Of a DNA stretch of 64,000 nucleotides, positions 42,854 to 52,528 are shown piece after piece. Within the stretch, counting starts at the first letter, position 1. Each line of letters begins with the position of its first letter. The DNA lies in assembly GCF_000024265.1 (NCBI RefSeq), contig NC_013204.1, positions 1,972,180 to 2,036,179 of the forward strand, written 5' to 3'. A program made the position numbers and the translations under genes. Below the pieces are notes generated by a model. The model did not search any database and was not told where the DNA came from. It saw only the letters and a list, made by a program, of their open reading frames with translations. The stretch comes from Eggerthella lenta DSM 2243. GTDB lineage: Bacteria > Actinomycetota > Coriobacteriia > Coriobacteriales > Eggerthellaceae.

Positions 42854-44179
42854 TTACGCGGGAACGCCGTCGCCGAACAGGAGCTCGCGCTCCGGGCCGG
42901 TCAGCGCGGCGCGCGCCTGGTCGCGCAAGTTGTTCATGCCGCTGAGGAACTGGCGGTACATGACCACGGTCAGGTAGCGTCCGATAGGCGTCAGCGTCAG
43001 CTCTTCGGCGTTGTCGGTTTCAAACGCCCTGTTCAGACGCATGAAAGCCAATTCCATGGGAAGACCTGTCTCGATGCTGCAGCCGAAGTCGCGCTCGAAG
43101 GCGCGCTTGTCGAGCCGCAGCTTGTACAAATCGAGCAGGAAGCGGTAGCGCATGAGGTCGCGCTTGCTCATCTCGGTCTTGCCCATGATGGACATGCGCC
43201 CGCTCTCGATGGCCGCGTTGTAGTCTTTGATGCTGAAGTTGTTCACGTACAAGCAGCCGTTCAGGTGCGTGATGGAGCCGCTGCCGATGGCCGGATACTC
43301 GTCGTAGTTCACCTGGTACTCGTCGATCTGAGGCGCGTCGGCCGGCTTGCCCGCCTTGTCGGGGCGCGTGAACGTCCACAGCGTGGTGCGGTCGAACAGC
43401 GGGTCGTCGCCGCCGGCCAGCACGCCGTCGAGGATCTGGTAGTAACGGTACTCGCGGTCGTAGTCCATCGCGCCTAACGTAGCGGCCATTTTGCGCGTAG
43501 TGGCCGACGACACGTACAGCGGAGAGAACGTGGTCTGGCGGCAACCGGACAGCGCGATCTTCTCGAGGTCGGCCATGAGAACGTCCTCGGTCTGCGAGGG
43601 GAAATTGAAGATCATGTCCACGTTCAGCGAGTCGAAGTACGGCTCCGCCTCGGCGATGCGCTCCAGGATGACGTCGCCGCTGCCGTACTTCTCGTAGCGG
43701 TCCATCTGCTTGAGCAGGTCGTCGTCGAAGCTTTGCACGCCCACGCTCAAACGCTGCACACGACCCTGCAGCTTGTCCAACCACGGCTGCGTCAGATGGT
43801 TCGGGTTGGTCTCGGAGGCGACCTCCCTGATGTTGAAGTTGTCGCGAGCCATGTCGAGCGTCTCGCACAGCTCGTCGATCATGACGGTGGGTGTGCCGCC
43901 GCCTACGTAGATGCTCTCGAAGTCGTAGCCGAGATCCTTCAACATCAGCATCTCTTTGCGCATGTTCGCGAAGTAGGGCCGGGCGACCTCCTCGCGAAAC
44001 GGGTAACGGTTGAAGCTGCAGTACGGGCACAGGCGCTCGCAGAAAGGGACGTGCATGTACAGCATGTACTTCTGCCCGGGATTGGCGGACGGCATCATGG
44101 TCTCGCTCGTGGGGTTGAGAGCCAGATGCTGCTTGGTCATGGTATGGATCAGGCGCGACAGTATGCGCTCGGAAAGCAT
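42854..44179 (-). CDS. HemN/HemW-like radical SAM protein
   Basis: 441 residues. Cluster motif FCERLCPYCSF (C-x3-C-x2-C), followed by YVGGGTPT and LSVGVQSFDD, as in coproporphyrinogen III oxidase-like and haem-chaperone enzymes. The C-terminal region is unlike that of HemN. AGGAG precedes the ATG. Whether it makes haem, inserts haem or modifies another tetrapyrrole cannot be decided; no other haem genes are in the window, although fdnI needs haem b. Confidence 0.88.
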   Translation of the reverse strand: MLSERILSRLIHTMTKQHLALNPTSETMMPSANPGQKYMLYMHVPFCERLCPYCSFNRYPFREEVARPYFANMRKEMLMLKDLGYDFESIYVGGGTPTVMIDELCETLDMARDNFNIREVASETNPNHLTQPWLDKLQGRVQRLSVGVQSFDDDLLKQMDRYEKYGSGDVILERIAEAEPYFDSLNVDMIFNFPSQTEDVLMADLEKIALSGCRQTTFSPLYVSSATTRKMAATLGAMDYDREYRYYQILDGVLAGGDDPLFDRTTLWTFTRPDKAGKPADAPQIDEYQVNYDEYPAIGSGSITHLNGCLYVNNFSIKDYNAAIESGRMSIMGKTEMSKRDLMRYRFLLDLYKLRLDKRAFERDFGCSIETGLPMELAFMRLNRAFETDNAEELTLTPIGRYLTVVMYRQFLSGMNNLRDQARAALTGPERELLFGDGVPA

Positions 44180-44265
44180 GTAAGTCTCCTATTCGCTTCA
44201 AAGATTTCGGTACCCATAGTAAGGCTTTTCCGACGGTTTGCACCCGCTATTTATCCTCGTACATA

Positions 44266-44300
44266 AAGAAAAACGGGCCCGGGCGCATGCCCCGGGCCCG
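44266..44300 (-). terminator. Intrinsic terminator of the def-fmt-rsmB unit
   Basis: Stem CGGGCCCGGG/CCCGGGCCCG, then TTTTTCTTT on the minus strand (44266-44273), 24 bases past rsmB. Confidence 0.85.
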
Positions 44301-44323
44301 CAGCGTCGCAAGGACAGCCGCGC

Positions 44324-45745
44324 CTACGCGATGCGCTCGAAGCGGACGGCGAAGTGAGCATCCGGGGAGCCGGGGGCGAGGCGCGTGGCCACGCAGGAGC
44401 GGCCGTTGACGGGTGCCAGCTTGAAGCCCGCGCCGGCCTCGCTTTCGAGGAAGGCCTTCACCACGCCGTTGTTCTCCTCGCGGGTTACCGTGCACGTGGC
44501 GTAGGCCAGCGCGCCGCCCGGGGCCACGTGCGGCGCGGCAGCCTGCAGCATGCCCAGCTGCACGCGCGCGAACTCAACGATGTCGGCCGGCTTGATGCGC
44601 CAGCGGATCTCGGGATGGCGGCGCAGCGTGCCCAGCCCCGAGCACGGGGCGTCGATGAACACCTCGTCGAAGGCGCGGTCCCCCACCACGGCGTCCAGCT
44701 CCAGCGCGTCGCCCGTGAACGCCTCGGCCACCTCCGCGCCGTAGCGCTCGGCGCGCTCCAGCAGAAGCCGCGTCTTGAACGCATGGTTGTCAAGCGTAGA
44801 CAGGACCAGCTGCGAGCCGTAGGCGCGCGTCGCATCGCTTTGCAGCAGGATCGTCTTCGTGGCGCGACCGGCGCCCACCTCCAGAAGCGACGCGGGCTTC
44901 CGCTCAGGCAGCACCGAGGCGGCCACCAGCTGCGAAGCGGCGTCCGTCACGAGGATCTTGCCCTGCGAGAACATCCGCTTCACCTCGGGAAGCAGCAGCG
45001 CGCGTGTGTCGAGCACACGGTAGCAGCCGGCAACGCTCACGCCGTCCACCGATACCGGGTCCAGCCCCTCGTCCAGCTTGTCGAACGCTTTGACCAGGGC
45101 CTCGTCGGAGGTTTTCGCCGCGTTGACGGCGATGAACAGCGGCGCCTGCTCGTTCGAGGCGCGCATGAAGTCGAGAGCCTCCTGCGGCCCCAAGTCGACG
45201 ATGAGCTTGCGCGCCAACCACAAGGGGAACGCATGCAGGCGCGCGAGCGCCTCGGGGTCGCGCATGGGATCGCCGAAGGGAAACGCCTGACGCATGAGCA
45301 CGATCTTGCGCAGCACCGCGTTCGCCAGACCCGACGCGCTCATCGCGAAGGAGCGCACGAGCTCCACGCCCTGGTCGACGGCCGCGTGCGGCGTCTTGCC
45401 GAGGAAGATGATCTCGTAGGTGCTCACTCGCAAGGCATCGCGCACGTCGGGTTTCACGTCGCTGGGCGCGTTGAGCGCGCGATCGATGATCTCGTCGAGC
45501 GTGCCCGTGGCGCTGACCACGCCGAGAGCCAGCTTCGTAGCGAACGCGCGATCCTCCGACGAGAGGTCGGAGCGGTCGATGCGCGTGCCGATGACGTCCT
45601 GCGCGAACGCGTCGCGCTCGCGCACGGCGCGCACCACGTCGAGCGCGGCCAAACGTGCGGGGCTCGCCTTCGAGCGCGGCTTCTTCGGAGGGTTTTTAGG
45701 TCCGGCGTAGCCTTGGGGCTTTCGCGTCTCACGTGCTTCAGGCAT
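44324..45745 (-). CDS. rsmB: 16S rRNA m5C967 methyltransferase (RsmB-like)
   Basis: 473 residues. A basic N-terminus, then a NusB-like RNA-binding domain (about 28-165), then a Rossmann methyltransferase with the two cysteine motifs DAPCSGLGTLRRHPE (motif IV) and YATCTVTREEN (motif VI). It overlaps the end of fmt by eight bases; last gene of the def-fmt-rsmB unit, a common bacterial order. Confidence 0.93.
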   Translation of the reverse strand: MPEARETRKPQGYAGPKNPPKKPRSKASPARLAALDVVRAVRERDAFAQDVIGTRIDRSDLSSEDRAFATKLALGVVSATGTLDEIIDRALNAPSDVKPDVRDALRVSTYEIIFLGKTPHAAVDQGVELVRSFAMSASGLANAVLRKIVLMRQAFPFGDPMRDPEALARLHAFPLWLARKLIVDLGPQEALDFMRASNEQAPLFIAVNAAKTSDEALVKAFDKLDEGLDPVSVDGVSVAGCYRVLDTRALLLPEVKRMFSQGKILVTDAASQLVAASVLPERKPASLLEVGAGRATKTILLQSDATRAYGSQLVLSTLDNHAFKTRLLLERAERYGAEVAEAFTGDALELDAVVGDRAFDEVFIDAPCSGLGTLRRHPEIRWRIKPADIVEFARVQLGMLQAAAPHVAPGGALAYATCTVTREENNGVVKAFLESEAGAGFKLAPVNGRSCVATRLAPGSPDAHFAVRFERIA

Positions 45746-46694
45746 GGGGTTCCTCCCAGGTCAGGCCGCCGTCCTTGATTCCCTGGACGCCCGCGGCGAA
45801 CGAACGCGCGTCCATGGTCTGCTTGCCGTCGGGCTTGAGCGCGCCCACCTCGAGCGCGCCGTCCGCCATGCCGAGGAACAGGCGCTTGCCCGCGAAGCGC
45901 ACCTCCCCCGGACGGATGCCCGCCGCCAGCTCGCAACCCGCCGCGTCCTCGGGCGCGTGCGCTTCGAGCACGGTGACGCCGCGCCCGGCGACGACGGCGC
46001 GCGACGGGTGCGGCGCACTCGACGCCTGCACTTTGCGCGCCGCGAGCGCAACGTCGTCGTTCGGCGACAGGTCCAGCTCGCGCTTCTCGATCTTCGAGGC
46101 GTAGGTGACCTGCTCCTCGTCCTGCTCCGTCCACTCGGCAGCGTCGCGCTCGACATGCACGAGGGCGGTGAGCAGGGCGTGCGAGCCCAGGTCGGCCAGC
46201 TCATCGGTAAGCTCGGAGGCGCTTTTGCCGTCGACGATGGCGGTGCGGCACACGCAGTAGGCGCCTGTGTCCAGGCCCTCCTCCATGCGCATGATGCACA
46301 CGCCCGCCTCCTCGTCGCCCGCCAGGATGGCTCGCTCGATGGGCGCGGCGCCGCGCCAGCGCGGCAGCAGCGACGCGTGCACGTTGAGGCAGCCGAAGCG
46401 AGGGATGTCGAGCACCTCCTTCGGCAGGATGGCGCCGTAGGCCGCGACGCAGATCACGTCGGGGGCGAACGAGGCCAGCTCGCGCTGCGCCGCCTCGTCG
46501 CGCAGGGTGCGCGGAGTCAGCACGCGCAAGCCGCGGCGCTCGGCCGCGGCCTTCACCGGCGAGGGCTCTAAGCGCTTGCCGCGCCCGCGCACCGCGTCGG
46601 GACGCGTGTACACCGCTGCCACGTCATGCTGCTCCGCCAAATCGTCGAGGATGGTCGCCGCGAACGCGGGCGTGCCCATGAACACGACGCGCAT
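45738..46694 (-). CDS. fmt: Methionyl-tRNA formyltransferase
   Basis: 318 residues from the ATG at 46694. MRVVFMGTPAFA start, folate-binding SLLPRWRGAAPIERAI and catalytic NVHAS (Asn and His). It formylates initiator tRNA so that Def can later remove the formyl group. It begins two bases after def ends. Confidence 0.96.
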   Translation of the reverse strand: MRVVFMGTPAFAATILDDLAEQHDVAAVYTRPDAVRGRGKRLEPSPVKAAAERRGLRVLTPRTLRDEAAQRELASFAPDVICVAAYGAILPKEVLDIPRFGCLNVHASLLPRWRGAAPIERAILAGDEEAGVCIMRMEEGLDTGAYCVCRTAIVDGKSASELTDELADLGSHALLTALVHVERDAAEWTEQDEEQVTYASKIEKRELDLSPNDDVALAARKVQASSAPHPSRAVVAGRGVTVLEAHAPEDAAGCELAAGIRPGEVRFAGKRLFLGMADGALEVGALKPDGKQTMDARSFAAGVQGIKDGGLTWEEPHA

Positions 46695-46696
46695 GG

Positions 46697-47245
46697 TTAG
46701 CGCACCCGCGCTTCGAGCGAGGTCTCCCCCGGGCGGGCGCCCGCGGCCAGCGCTATCTCGTAGTCGCGCAGCGCCTCGATGCGGGCCATCGGGTCGCAGC
46801 GCTCGAACATGGTGATGCCGTCGAGGTGGTCCAGCTCGTGCTGCAGGCAGCGGCCGAGGAGATCGTCGCCTTCGATCTCCCACTCCTCGCCGTCGAGGTC
46901 GAAATAACGCACGCGCGCAAACGGCGGGCGCGCGATGGGAACCGTGATGCCGGGGCACGACAGGCACCCCTCGCCCGCCACCACCGGATCGCCCTGCGTG
47001 TCCACCAGCACGGGGTTCACCAGCACGATGGGATTCTGCTCGCCTTCTTCCTGGTCGCAGTCGATCACCACGAGCCGCTTCGCCACGCCGAGCTGCGGCG
47101 CAGCAAGGCCGCAACCGTCGTTCTTGTACATGGCCTTCGCCATCTGCTTGGCCAGCTTCTTCAAGCTCTTATCGCCTAGGTCGCACGGATCGCACACCTG
47201 GTTCAGGATAGGGTTGGGGGACTGCACGATGGAAATCACGGTCAA
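46697..47245 (-). CDS. def: Peptide deformylase
   Basis: 182 residues. All three motifs are present: GCGLAAPQ (44-51), EGCLS (92-96) and HELDH (136-140), so the metal site is intact. The start is set at TTG 47245 (AAGGA upstream), giving MTVISIVQSPNP; a GTG three codons on either side cannot be excluded, and no ATG fits. Confidence 0.95.
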   Translation of the reverse strand: MTVISIVQSPNPILNQVCDPCDLGDKSLKKLAKQMAKAMYKNDGCGLAAPQLGVAKRLVVIDCDQEEGEQNPIVLVNPVLVDTQGDPVVAGEGCLSCPGITVPIARPPFARVRYFDLDGEEWEIEGDDLLGRCLQHELDHLDGITMFERCDPMARIEALRDYEIALAAGARPGETSLEARVR

Positions 47246-47268
47246 CACGTCCTTCTGAATTATGGGAC

Positions 47269-47292
47269 GCGCCGCCCGTTTCAGGGCGGCGC
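47269..47292. terminator. Hairpin between the SPFH gene and def
   Basis: GCGCCGCCC/GGGCGGCGC with a 6-nt loop, 24 bases before the def start; no T-tract, so terminator or 5' leader hairpin. Confidence 0.4.
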
Positions 47293-47381
47293 GGGTTATC
47301 GTCGGATTCGTATTGTCCGGTTTCGGGCGCACCTTGTCCAGCAAACTTCCGAAAGCTCCACAAAACGCGAGGTGGGAAGGG

Positions 47382-48326
47382 CTATTGCTTGTCGTCCGCC
47401 ACGATCTCCTTGAGGGAGGCGGCAAGGCCCGCCATGCCCTGGATCTCGGAGGGGATGATGAGCTTCGTGGCCCGGCCGTTGGCCACGGCCTTCAGCGCCT
47501 CGAAGGCCTGCAGCGTGAGCACGGCGTTGTCGGCGCCGGCCTCGCGCACCATGCGGATGCCGTCGGCCGTGGCCTGCTGCACGTTCTTGATGGCCTCGGC
47601 CTCGCCTTCGGCTTCGCGGATCTGCTTCTCTTTCTCCGCTTCGGCGGCGAGAATCACCTGCTGCTTCGCAGCCTCGGCAGACAGGATCTGCGCCTGCTTG
47701 TTGCCCTCGGCGATGGTGATGGCGGCCTGCTTCTCGCCCTCGGCCAGAAGCACCGCCTCGCGCTTCTCGCGCTCGGCCTTCATCTGCTTCTCCATGGCCT
47801 GCTGGATGGCGGAGGGCGGCGTGATGTTCTTCACCTCGACGCGGTTCACCTTGATACCCCAGGCGTCCGTGGCCTCGTCGAGGATGGCGCGCATCTTCGC
47901 GTTGATGGTGTCGCGAGAGGTCAGCGTAGTGTCGAGGTCCAAGTCGCCGATGATGTTGCGCAGCGTGGTGGCCGAGAGGTTCTCGATGGCGAGGATCGGG
48001 CTTTCGACCCCGTAAGTGTACAGTTTCGGATCCATGATCCTGAAGAACACCACCGAGTCGATGGACATGGTGACGTTGTCCTTCGTGATGACGGGCTGCG
48101 GCGGGAAGTCGAACACCTGCTCTTTGAGCGAGATGTAGGGGCGCACGCGGTCGATGAACGGCACCTTGACGTGCAGGCCGTTGTTCCACGTGTCGAGGTA
48201 CGAGCCCAAGCGCTCCACGATGGCGGCTTCGGCCTGCGGGACGATCTTGATGCACGTGACCGAGAACAGCACCACGAGCACGACGATCACGATGATGGCG
48301 ATCAGAAGCGGGTCGAGGGTGATCAT
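47382..48326 (-). CDS. SPFH/stomatin-like membrane protein (QmcA type)
   Basis: 314 residues. N-terminal membrane helix (about 5-28), then an SPFH/band-7 domain (KIVPQAEAAIVERLGSY, LHVKVPFIDRVRPYISLKEQ) and a long Ala/Glu/Lys-rich coiled coil (about 180-270). Such proteins form membrane microdomain scaffolds. The partner NfeD gene lies one base upstream; the pair is a conserved unit. Confidence 0.92.
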   Translation of the reverse strand: MITLDPLLIAIIVIVVLVVLFSVTCIKIVPQAEAAIVERLGSYLDTWNNGLHVKVPFIDRVRPYISLKEQVFDFPPQPVITKDNVTMSIDSVVFFRIMDPKLYTYGVESPILAIENLSATTLRNIIGDLDLDTTLTSRDTINAKMRAILDEATDAWGIKVNRVEVKNITPPSAIQQAMEKQMKAEREKREAVLLAEGEKQAAITIAEGNKQAQILSAEAAKQQVILAAEAEKEKQIREAEGEAEAIKNVQQATADGIRMVREAGADNAVLTLQAFEALKAVANGRATKLIIPSEIQGMAGLAASLKEIVADDKQ

Positions 48327-48327
48327 G

Positions 48328-48756
48328 CTAGGACACCTTCCTTTCGACGATGAGCTTCACGCTCTCCTGCCCCACGATGCGCACGACGGCGCCCTGGGGG
48401 ATGAACGAGCCGTCGGCGGAACGCGCGGCCCAGGTCATGCGGTTGTCGGTTTCCACGCGTCCGGTGAGGCCCTCGTTGTCGACGTCCTCCACCACGACGG
48501 CGGTCTGCCCGACATGGGTGGGCTCCTCCTGCTTTCCGCGGTCGCGGTACTTCACGAACACGGGGCGCAGGGCCACGAGGCACACGACGGAAACGACCAG
48601 GAACACGACGATCTGGACAAGCAGGTCGGCACCGAGCAGGTTCGCAGCGAACGCTGCGAGCGCGCCGATGACGAACCACATGGTGATGAGGCCGAACGAC
48701 ACGACTTCGACGACGGCCATGACGGCGGCCACGGCCAACCAGATGAAGGGGCTCAC
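48328..48756 (-). CDS. NfeD-like membrane protein
   Basis: 142 residues from a GTG at 48756 (GGAGGAG upstream). Three or four hydrophobic segments in the first 75 residues, then a small OB-fold domain (about 80-142: VGQTAVVVEDVDNEGLTGRV). Short NfeD class without the protease domain. Transcribed with the SPFH gene from an extended -10 promoter at 48781-48789. Confidence 0.9.
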   Translation of the reverse strand: MSPFIWLAVAAVMAVVEVVSFGLITMWFVIGALAAFAANLLGADLLVQIVVFLVVSVVCLVALRPVFVKYRDRGKQEEPTHVGQTAVVVEDVDNEGLTGRVETDNRMTWAARSADGSFIPQGAVVRIVGQESVKLIVERKVS

Positions 48757-48780
48757 GGGCTCCTCCTTTCTCCTGCGTCG

Positions 48781-48789
48781 AGTATACCA
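48781..48789 (-). promoter_or_regulatory. Extended -10 promoter of the nfeD-SPFH unit
   Basis: TGG-TATACT on the minus strand, about 25 bases before the GTG start; no good -35 box. Confidence 0.5.
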
Positions 48790-48826
48790 TCCCTCGTCTT
48801 CGGCGTGCGCGAGGCGAGGAAACCGA

Positions 48827-50707
48827 TCAGGAACGCGGGGAAAGCGGCTTATGGGCGGCTCGGCGGCGCTTGAGGTCCTGCTGCATGGCGGCCACGGCTT
48901 CGTAGAGCATCTCCAGCTCGTCGGGATCGAGGCGCGACGGGTCGGCGATCTGCGCGCGCAGGGCGCCCACCGCATCCTCGGCATCGCCGATGGCGAGCTC
49001 CTCCACGAGGAAGGCCGCCAGCTGCTCGGGCGCAGCCGTCTCCGACACGGTGCCCGACGTCAGCACGGCAGCGGCGTCCGGAAGCGCGCGGGACGCCTCC
49101 GTCACGAGCCGCGCCGAGGAGGCCGCCGGATCCTCGGCCAGCACGTCGAGCATGCTCTGGGCGATCGCGGCGTGCGCCTGCTCGTGCCACTGCGTCTGCG
49201 CGAGCGCGTCGGCATGCAGGAGCGCCAGGTCGGGGCGGCGCGCGGCCAGCGTCAGCAGCTGACGTTCGAAACGACGGCGGTTGATCTCGGCGCGCGGCAG
49301 GTTGCGAGCCGGCCTCCGCGGAGCGACGGCACGCTCGAAACCTTCCGGCGCGGACTCGTCGTCGCGCTCCCCTTCGGCCTTCGGAGCCTTCAAATGCTCC
49401 AGCTGGTCGATCACGTCCTGCTCGCGGGCGCGCACGCTCGTGGCTATCTGCACGGCGTAATCGCGCGCGAGCATGGAGTCCTTGATGGGGGCCAGCACCT
49501 GCAGCGCGTCGGCAAGGGCGGCGGCGCGGCCCTCGGCGCGGCTGAGGTCATGGCGCGCAAGGCGGCGCTCGATGCCGTACTTCAGCAGCGGCTGGGCGTT
49601 CGCGATGAGCTTCTGCAGCTCCTCGGCACCGCGCTGGGCCACGAAGTCGGCCGGGTCGAGGTTGTCCGGCAGCGTGACGGCAGCCAGCTCGATGCGGCTC
49701 TTGCCCGCCTCGGGCGTCATGGAGTCGTCGATGAACGCGAGCGCCCGGTCGGCGGCGCGCTGGCCTGCCTCGTCGCCGTCGAATAGGTATACGATGCGAT
49801 GCTGCGCGTGGCGCGACAGCAAGCGGATATGGCGCATGGTGAGCGCGGTGCCCAGCGTGGCCACCGCATTCCTCACGCCCGCCTCGTGCAGCGCGATGAC
49901 GTCGGTGTAGCCCTCCACCACCACGGATATGCCGGTCGAGGCCATGGCCGCTTTCGCCTTGTCCATACCGTAGAGCACCTGCGACTTGTGGAACAGCGGA
50001 GTCTCCTGCGAGTTCAGGTACTTCGGCTCGCCCTTGCCCACCACGCGTCCGCCGAAGGCGATGCACTCGCCCTGCGGATCGTTGATGGGGAACATGATGC
50101 GGTTGTAGAAGCGGTCGCGCAGCTTGCCCCCGTCGTTCGACAGCGCCACGTTCGCCTGCACCATCTCGTCGGGCTTGAAGCCCTTCGCAGACAGGTGGCG
50201 CACCAGCTGCCCGTGCCCCGGCGCAAAACCGAGCTGCCAGGTCTTCGGCACCTCGCCCCCCAGGCCGCGCGCGCCCAGGTAGCTGCGCGCCGCCGACGCG
50301 TCGGAGCCGGGGTTGCGCATGAGCTGGCAATGGTAGAACTGCGAGGTCTCGTCGCAGACGGCCTTGAGGCGGGCCTTGCGGCTGCTGCCGATGCTCTTGC
50401 GCCCGCCGCTCTCGGCGATGTCGATGTGCGCGCGCTCGGCCAACCGGCGCACGGCTTCGGGAAACGACAGGTCCTCGGTCTTCATGATGAAGCCGAACAC
50501 GTCGCCGCCCTCGCCGCAGCCGAAGCAGTGCCATAGCTGCAAGGCCGGATCGATCTTGAACGACGGGGTCTTCTCGTTGTGCAGCGGGCAGCAGCACCAG
50601 AAATCGCGCCCGCGCTGCTTCACCGGCGTCCGCTCTCCGATAACCTCGACGAGGTCGTTGGCCTCGCGCACCTTCTGGATGTCCTCTTCGCTGATGCCGC
50701 CCGCCAT
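48827..50707 (-). CDS. dnaG: DNA primase
   Basis: 626 residues. N-terminal zinc finger CPLHNEKTPSF ... HCFGCGEGGD (about 39-68), RNA polymerase domain with VVEGYTDVIAL and the TOPRIM acidic motif LFDGDEAG, and a variable C-terminal helicase-binding region (about 440-626). It starts eight bases after a small membrane protein gene. No sigma factor gene follows, unlike the rpsU-dnaG-rpoD order of many bacteria. Confidence 0.95.
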   Translation of the reverse strand: MAGGISEEDIQKVREANDLVEVIGERTPVKQRGRDFWCCCPLHNEKTPSFKIDPALQLWHCFGCGEGGDVFGFIMKTEDLSFPEAVRRLAERAHIDIAESGGRKSIGSSRKARLKAVCDETSQFYHCQLMRNPGSDASAARSYLGARGLGGEVPKTWQLGFAPGHGQLVRHLSAKGFKPDEMVQANVALSNDGGKLRDRFYNRIMFPINDPQGECIAFGGRVVGKGEPKYLNSQETPLFHKSQVLYGMDKAKAAMASTGISVVVEGYTDVIALHEAGVRNAVATLGTALTMRHIRLLSRHAQHRIVYLFDGDEAGQRAADRALAFIDDSMTPEAGKSRIELAAVTLPDNLDPADFVAQRGAEELQKLIANAQPLLKYGIERRLARHDLSRAEGRAAALADALQVLAPIKDSMLARDYAVQIATSVRAREQDVIDQLEHLKAPKAEGERDDESAPEGFERAVAPRRPARNLPRAEINRRRFERQLLTLAARRPDLALLHADALAQTQWHEQAHAAIAQSMLDVLAEDPAASSARLVTEASRALPDAAAVLTSGTVSETAAPEQLAAFLVEELAIGDAEDAVGALRAQIADPSRLDPDELEMLYEAVAAMQQDLKRRRAAHKPLSPRS

Positions 50708-50715
50708 CGCGACCC

Positions 50716-50907
50716 CTACCTGCGTCTGTTCTGCTTCGCCAGCACCACGTTCACGAGGAACACGAATGCCAACGCCAGCGACGGCCCCAGCTCAGCGATG
50801 CCGACGCCCTCCTCGCCCGCGTTCGCGTACGCGAGCACGAGGCTGCCCGTCATGAGGACGAAGCTCAAGCCCCCGATAACCGCGAATATCCACTGCCTGT
50901 TCTGCAT
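50716..50907 (-). CDS. Small two-span membrane protein
   Basis: 63 residues from the ATG at 50907 (AAAGGGAG upstream). Two hydrophobic helices (about 6-27 and 36-57) separated by an acidic turn, with a basic C-terminus KQNRRR. Family not recognised; cotranscribed with dnaG by position. Confidence 0.75.
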   Translation of the reverse strand: MQNRQWIFAVIGGLSFVLMTGSLVLAYANAGEEGVGIAELGPSLALAFVFLVNVVLAKQNRRR

Positions 50908-51050
50908 GCACTCCCTTTCCGTGTTCGTCGCTGTCCAGTATAGCGCAAGCGCGCGCTCGCGGCGCCGCGGCGGGAAGGCGCAGGGCAATCAGCAGGATGC
51001 CAACCGAATCCTGACAAAACCGCAGCGGTATCGGACGCCGGCGGGACCGC

Positions 51051-51059
51051 TGCTATGCT
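51051..51059 (+). promoter_or_regulatory. Extended -10 promoter of the baeRF gene
   Basis: TGC-TATGCT about 60 bases before the ATG; weak -35. Confidence 0.35.
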
Positions 51060-51119
51060 TGATCGGCCGGTCGCGCTTCGCCGGCATTCCGAACGATCGC
51101 CCGAAAAGAGAGGTTTGCC

Positions 51120-52289
51120 ATGAACGACGACATCACGATTTTGGCGGACTTCGATTCTGCGCTCTACGAGCAGGTCGAGCCGCCCCTCGTATCGCTCTAC
51201 CTGCCCACGCACGGCAGTGCTCCCGGCGACGAGAGCGACCGCATCGAGTTCGAGGCCCTCGTGGAGCAGGCGCGCGCGAAGCTCGCCCAGGAGCGCGAGC
51301 GCCGCGAATACAAAGGCGTCGACGAGCGGCTCGCCTACGCAGCCGAGCACTTCGACGATCTGATGAGCCCCGCGCCCGGCGGAAGCCTCGCCGTGCTCGC
51401 AGGCAACGACCGAACCTACATCTACCGGCTTGGCTACGAGGCGGGCCCGCTCGCGTTCGTGGGCGAGCGGTTCTACGTCAAGCCGCTGCTGAAGAACTTC
51501 CAGTTCGGATCGCACTACTTCCTACTGGGGCTTTCGGCCGACCGCTTCGCGTTCGTCCACGGCGACTTCGGCTCGCTCGAGCGCGTGGAGCTGCCCCGCG
51601 ACGTGCTCGACGCGTTCAGCGAGGAGTTCCCGCTCGTGTACGACGGGCACGAGGGTGCGCTGGACTACTCGTCGCTCGAGAACCATATGCCGCCCTACCA
51701 CGGCTGGAAGTCGCGCAACGACGTGAGGAAGGAGGAGGCCGGAAAGTTCTTCCAGTACGTGAACAAGGCGGTGACCGACTACCTCGTGGCCGGCACCGAC
51801 CTGCCGGTGATCCTCGTGAGCCTGCCCGAGCACCAAAGCGCCTTCCGCCGCATCTCCACCATCCCCCATCTGCTGGACGAGGGCATCGAGAAGGACATCG
51901 GCGGCATCGAGGCCCCCGAGCTCTTGTCCGATGCGAAAGCCGTCATCGAGCATGTGCGCGAGGCGCGTGCGACCGAGCTGCTGGAGAAGTTCGGCGATGC
52001 CGAGGCGCACGGCGGCGCGTCATCGGACCTGAAAGCCATCGGGCTCGCTCTCGTGGAGCGCAAGGTGCGCGCCCTGTTCCTGGCCGAAGGCGCCTACATC
52101 CCCGGCGGCTTCGACGAGCAGACGGGCGAGGTCTTCCTGTTCGAGCGAGAGCCGCACGGCCGCTTCCAGGGCCCCGAGCTGGCCGACGGCTTCGTCCGCG
52201 CGGCCCTTGCCCAGGACGCCGACGTGTTCGAGCTTCCCGCCGAGAAGATTCCCGGCGACTCCGGCATCGCCGCGCTGTACCGGTACTAG
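51120..52289 (+). CDS. Bacterial archaeo-eukaryotic release factor family protein (baeRF)
   Basis: 389 residues. Opens with VSLYLPTHGS and continues with a Rossmann-like release-factor core (LAVLAGNDRTYIYRLG, HYFLLGLSADRFAFV) and a C-terminal segment (ALVERKVRALFLAEGAYIPG). This is the predicted baeRF superfamily, whose members are thought to act on stalled ribosomes or modified translation components; none of that is shown by the sequence itself. It stands alone between convergent-neutral genes with its own promoter. Confidence 0.78.
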   Translation: MNDDITILADFDSALYEQVEPPLVSLYLPTHGSAPGDESDRIEFEALVEQARAKLAQERERREYKGVDERLAYAAEHFDDLMSPAPGGSLAVLAGNDRTYIYRLGYEAGPLAFVGERFYVKPLLKNFQFGSHYFLLGLSADRFAFVHGDFGSLERVELPRDVLDAFSEEFPLVYDGHEGALDYSSLENHMPPYHGWKSRNDVRKEEAGKFFQYVNKAVTDYLVAGTDLPVILVSLPEHQSAFRRISTIPHLLDEGIEKDIGGIEAPELLSDAKAVIEHVREARATELLEKFGDAEAHGGASSDLKAIGLALVERKVRALFLAEGAYIPGGFDEQTGEVFLFEREPHGRFQGPELADGFVRAALAQDADVFELPAEKIPGDSGIAALYRY

Positions 52290-52327
52290 GCGCTTCGTTA
52301 CCATCAGCACTGACCCGCTTCGTTAAT

Positions 52328-52386
52328 GCACGCTTTTGTCAAGCTTTCGTACGTATGAAAGGCGGTTTTGCTTGTCAAAAGCGTGC
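52328..52386. repeat. Imperfect hairpin after the baeRF gene
   Basis: Outer arms GCACGCTTTTGTCAAG and CTTGTCAAAAGCGTGC pair with one mismatch; an inner CTTTC/GAAAG pair is present. Probably the terminator of the baeRF gene; similar in size to other intergenic hairpins here. The surrounding 239-bp gap also holds a weak TACAAT (52464-52469) before the next gene. Confidence 0.6.
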
Positions 52387-52528
52387 GTAAGCGGACTGCA
52401 ACCGCTTGGAGCCGGCGCATGCGCTCGCTCGCCGGCCTCTTCGCCGTACGCGGCTCCATGCGCTACAATGTCCTCGATACCCGCGACGCCCGCCGCCGCG
52501 CGGCGGGCTGCATCAGCAGAGGACGCCC

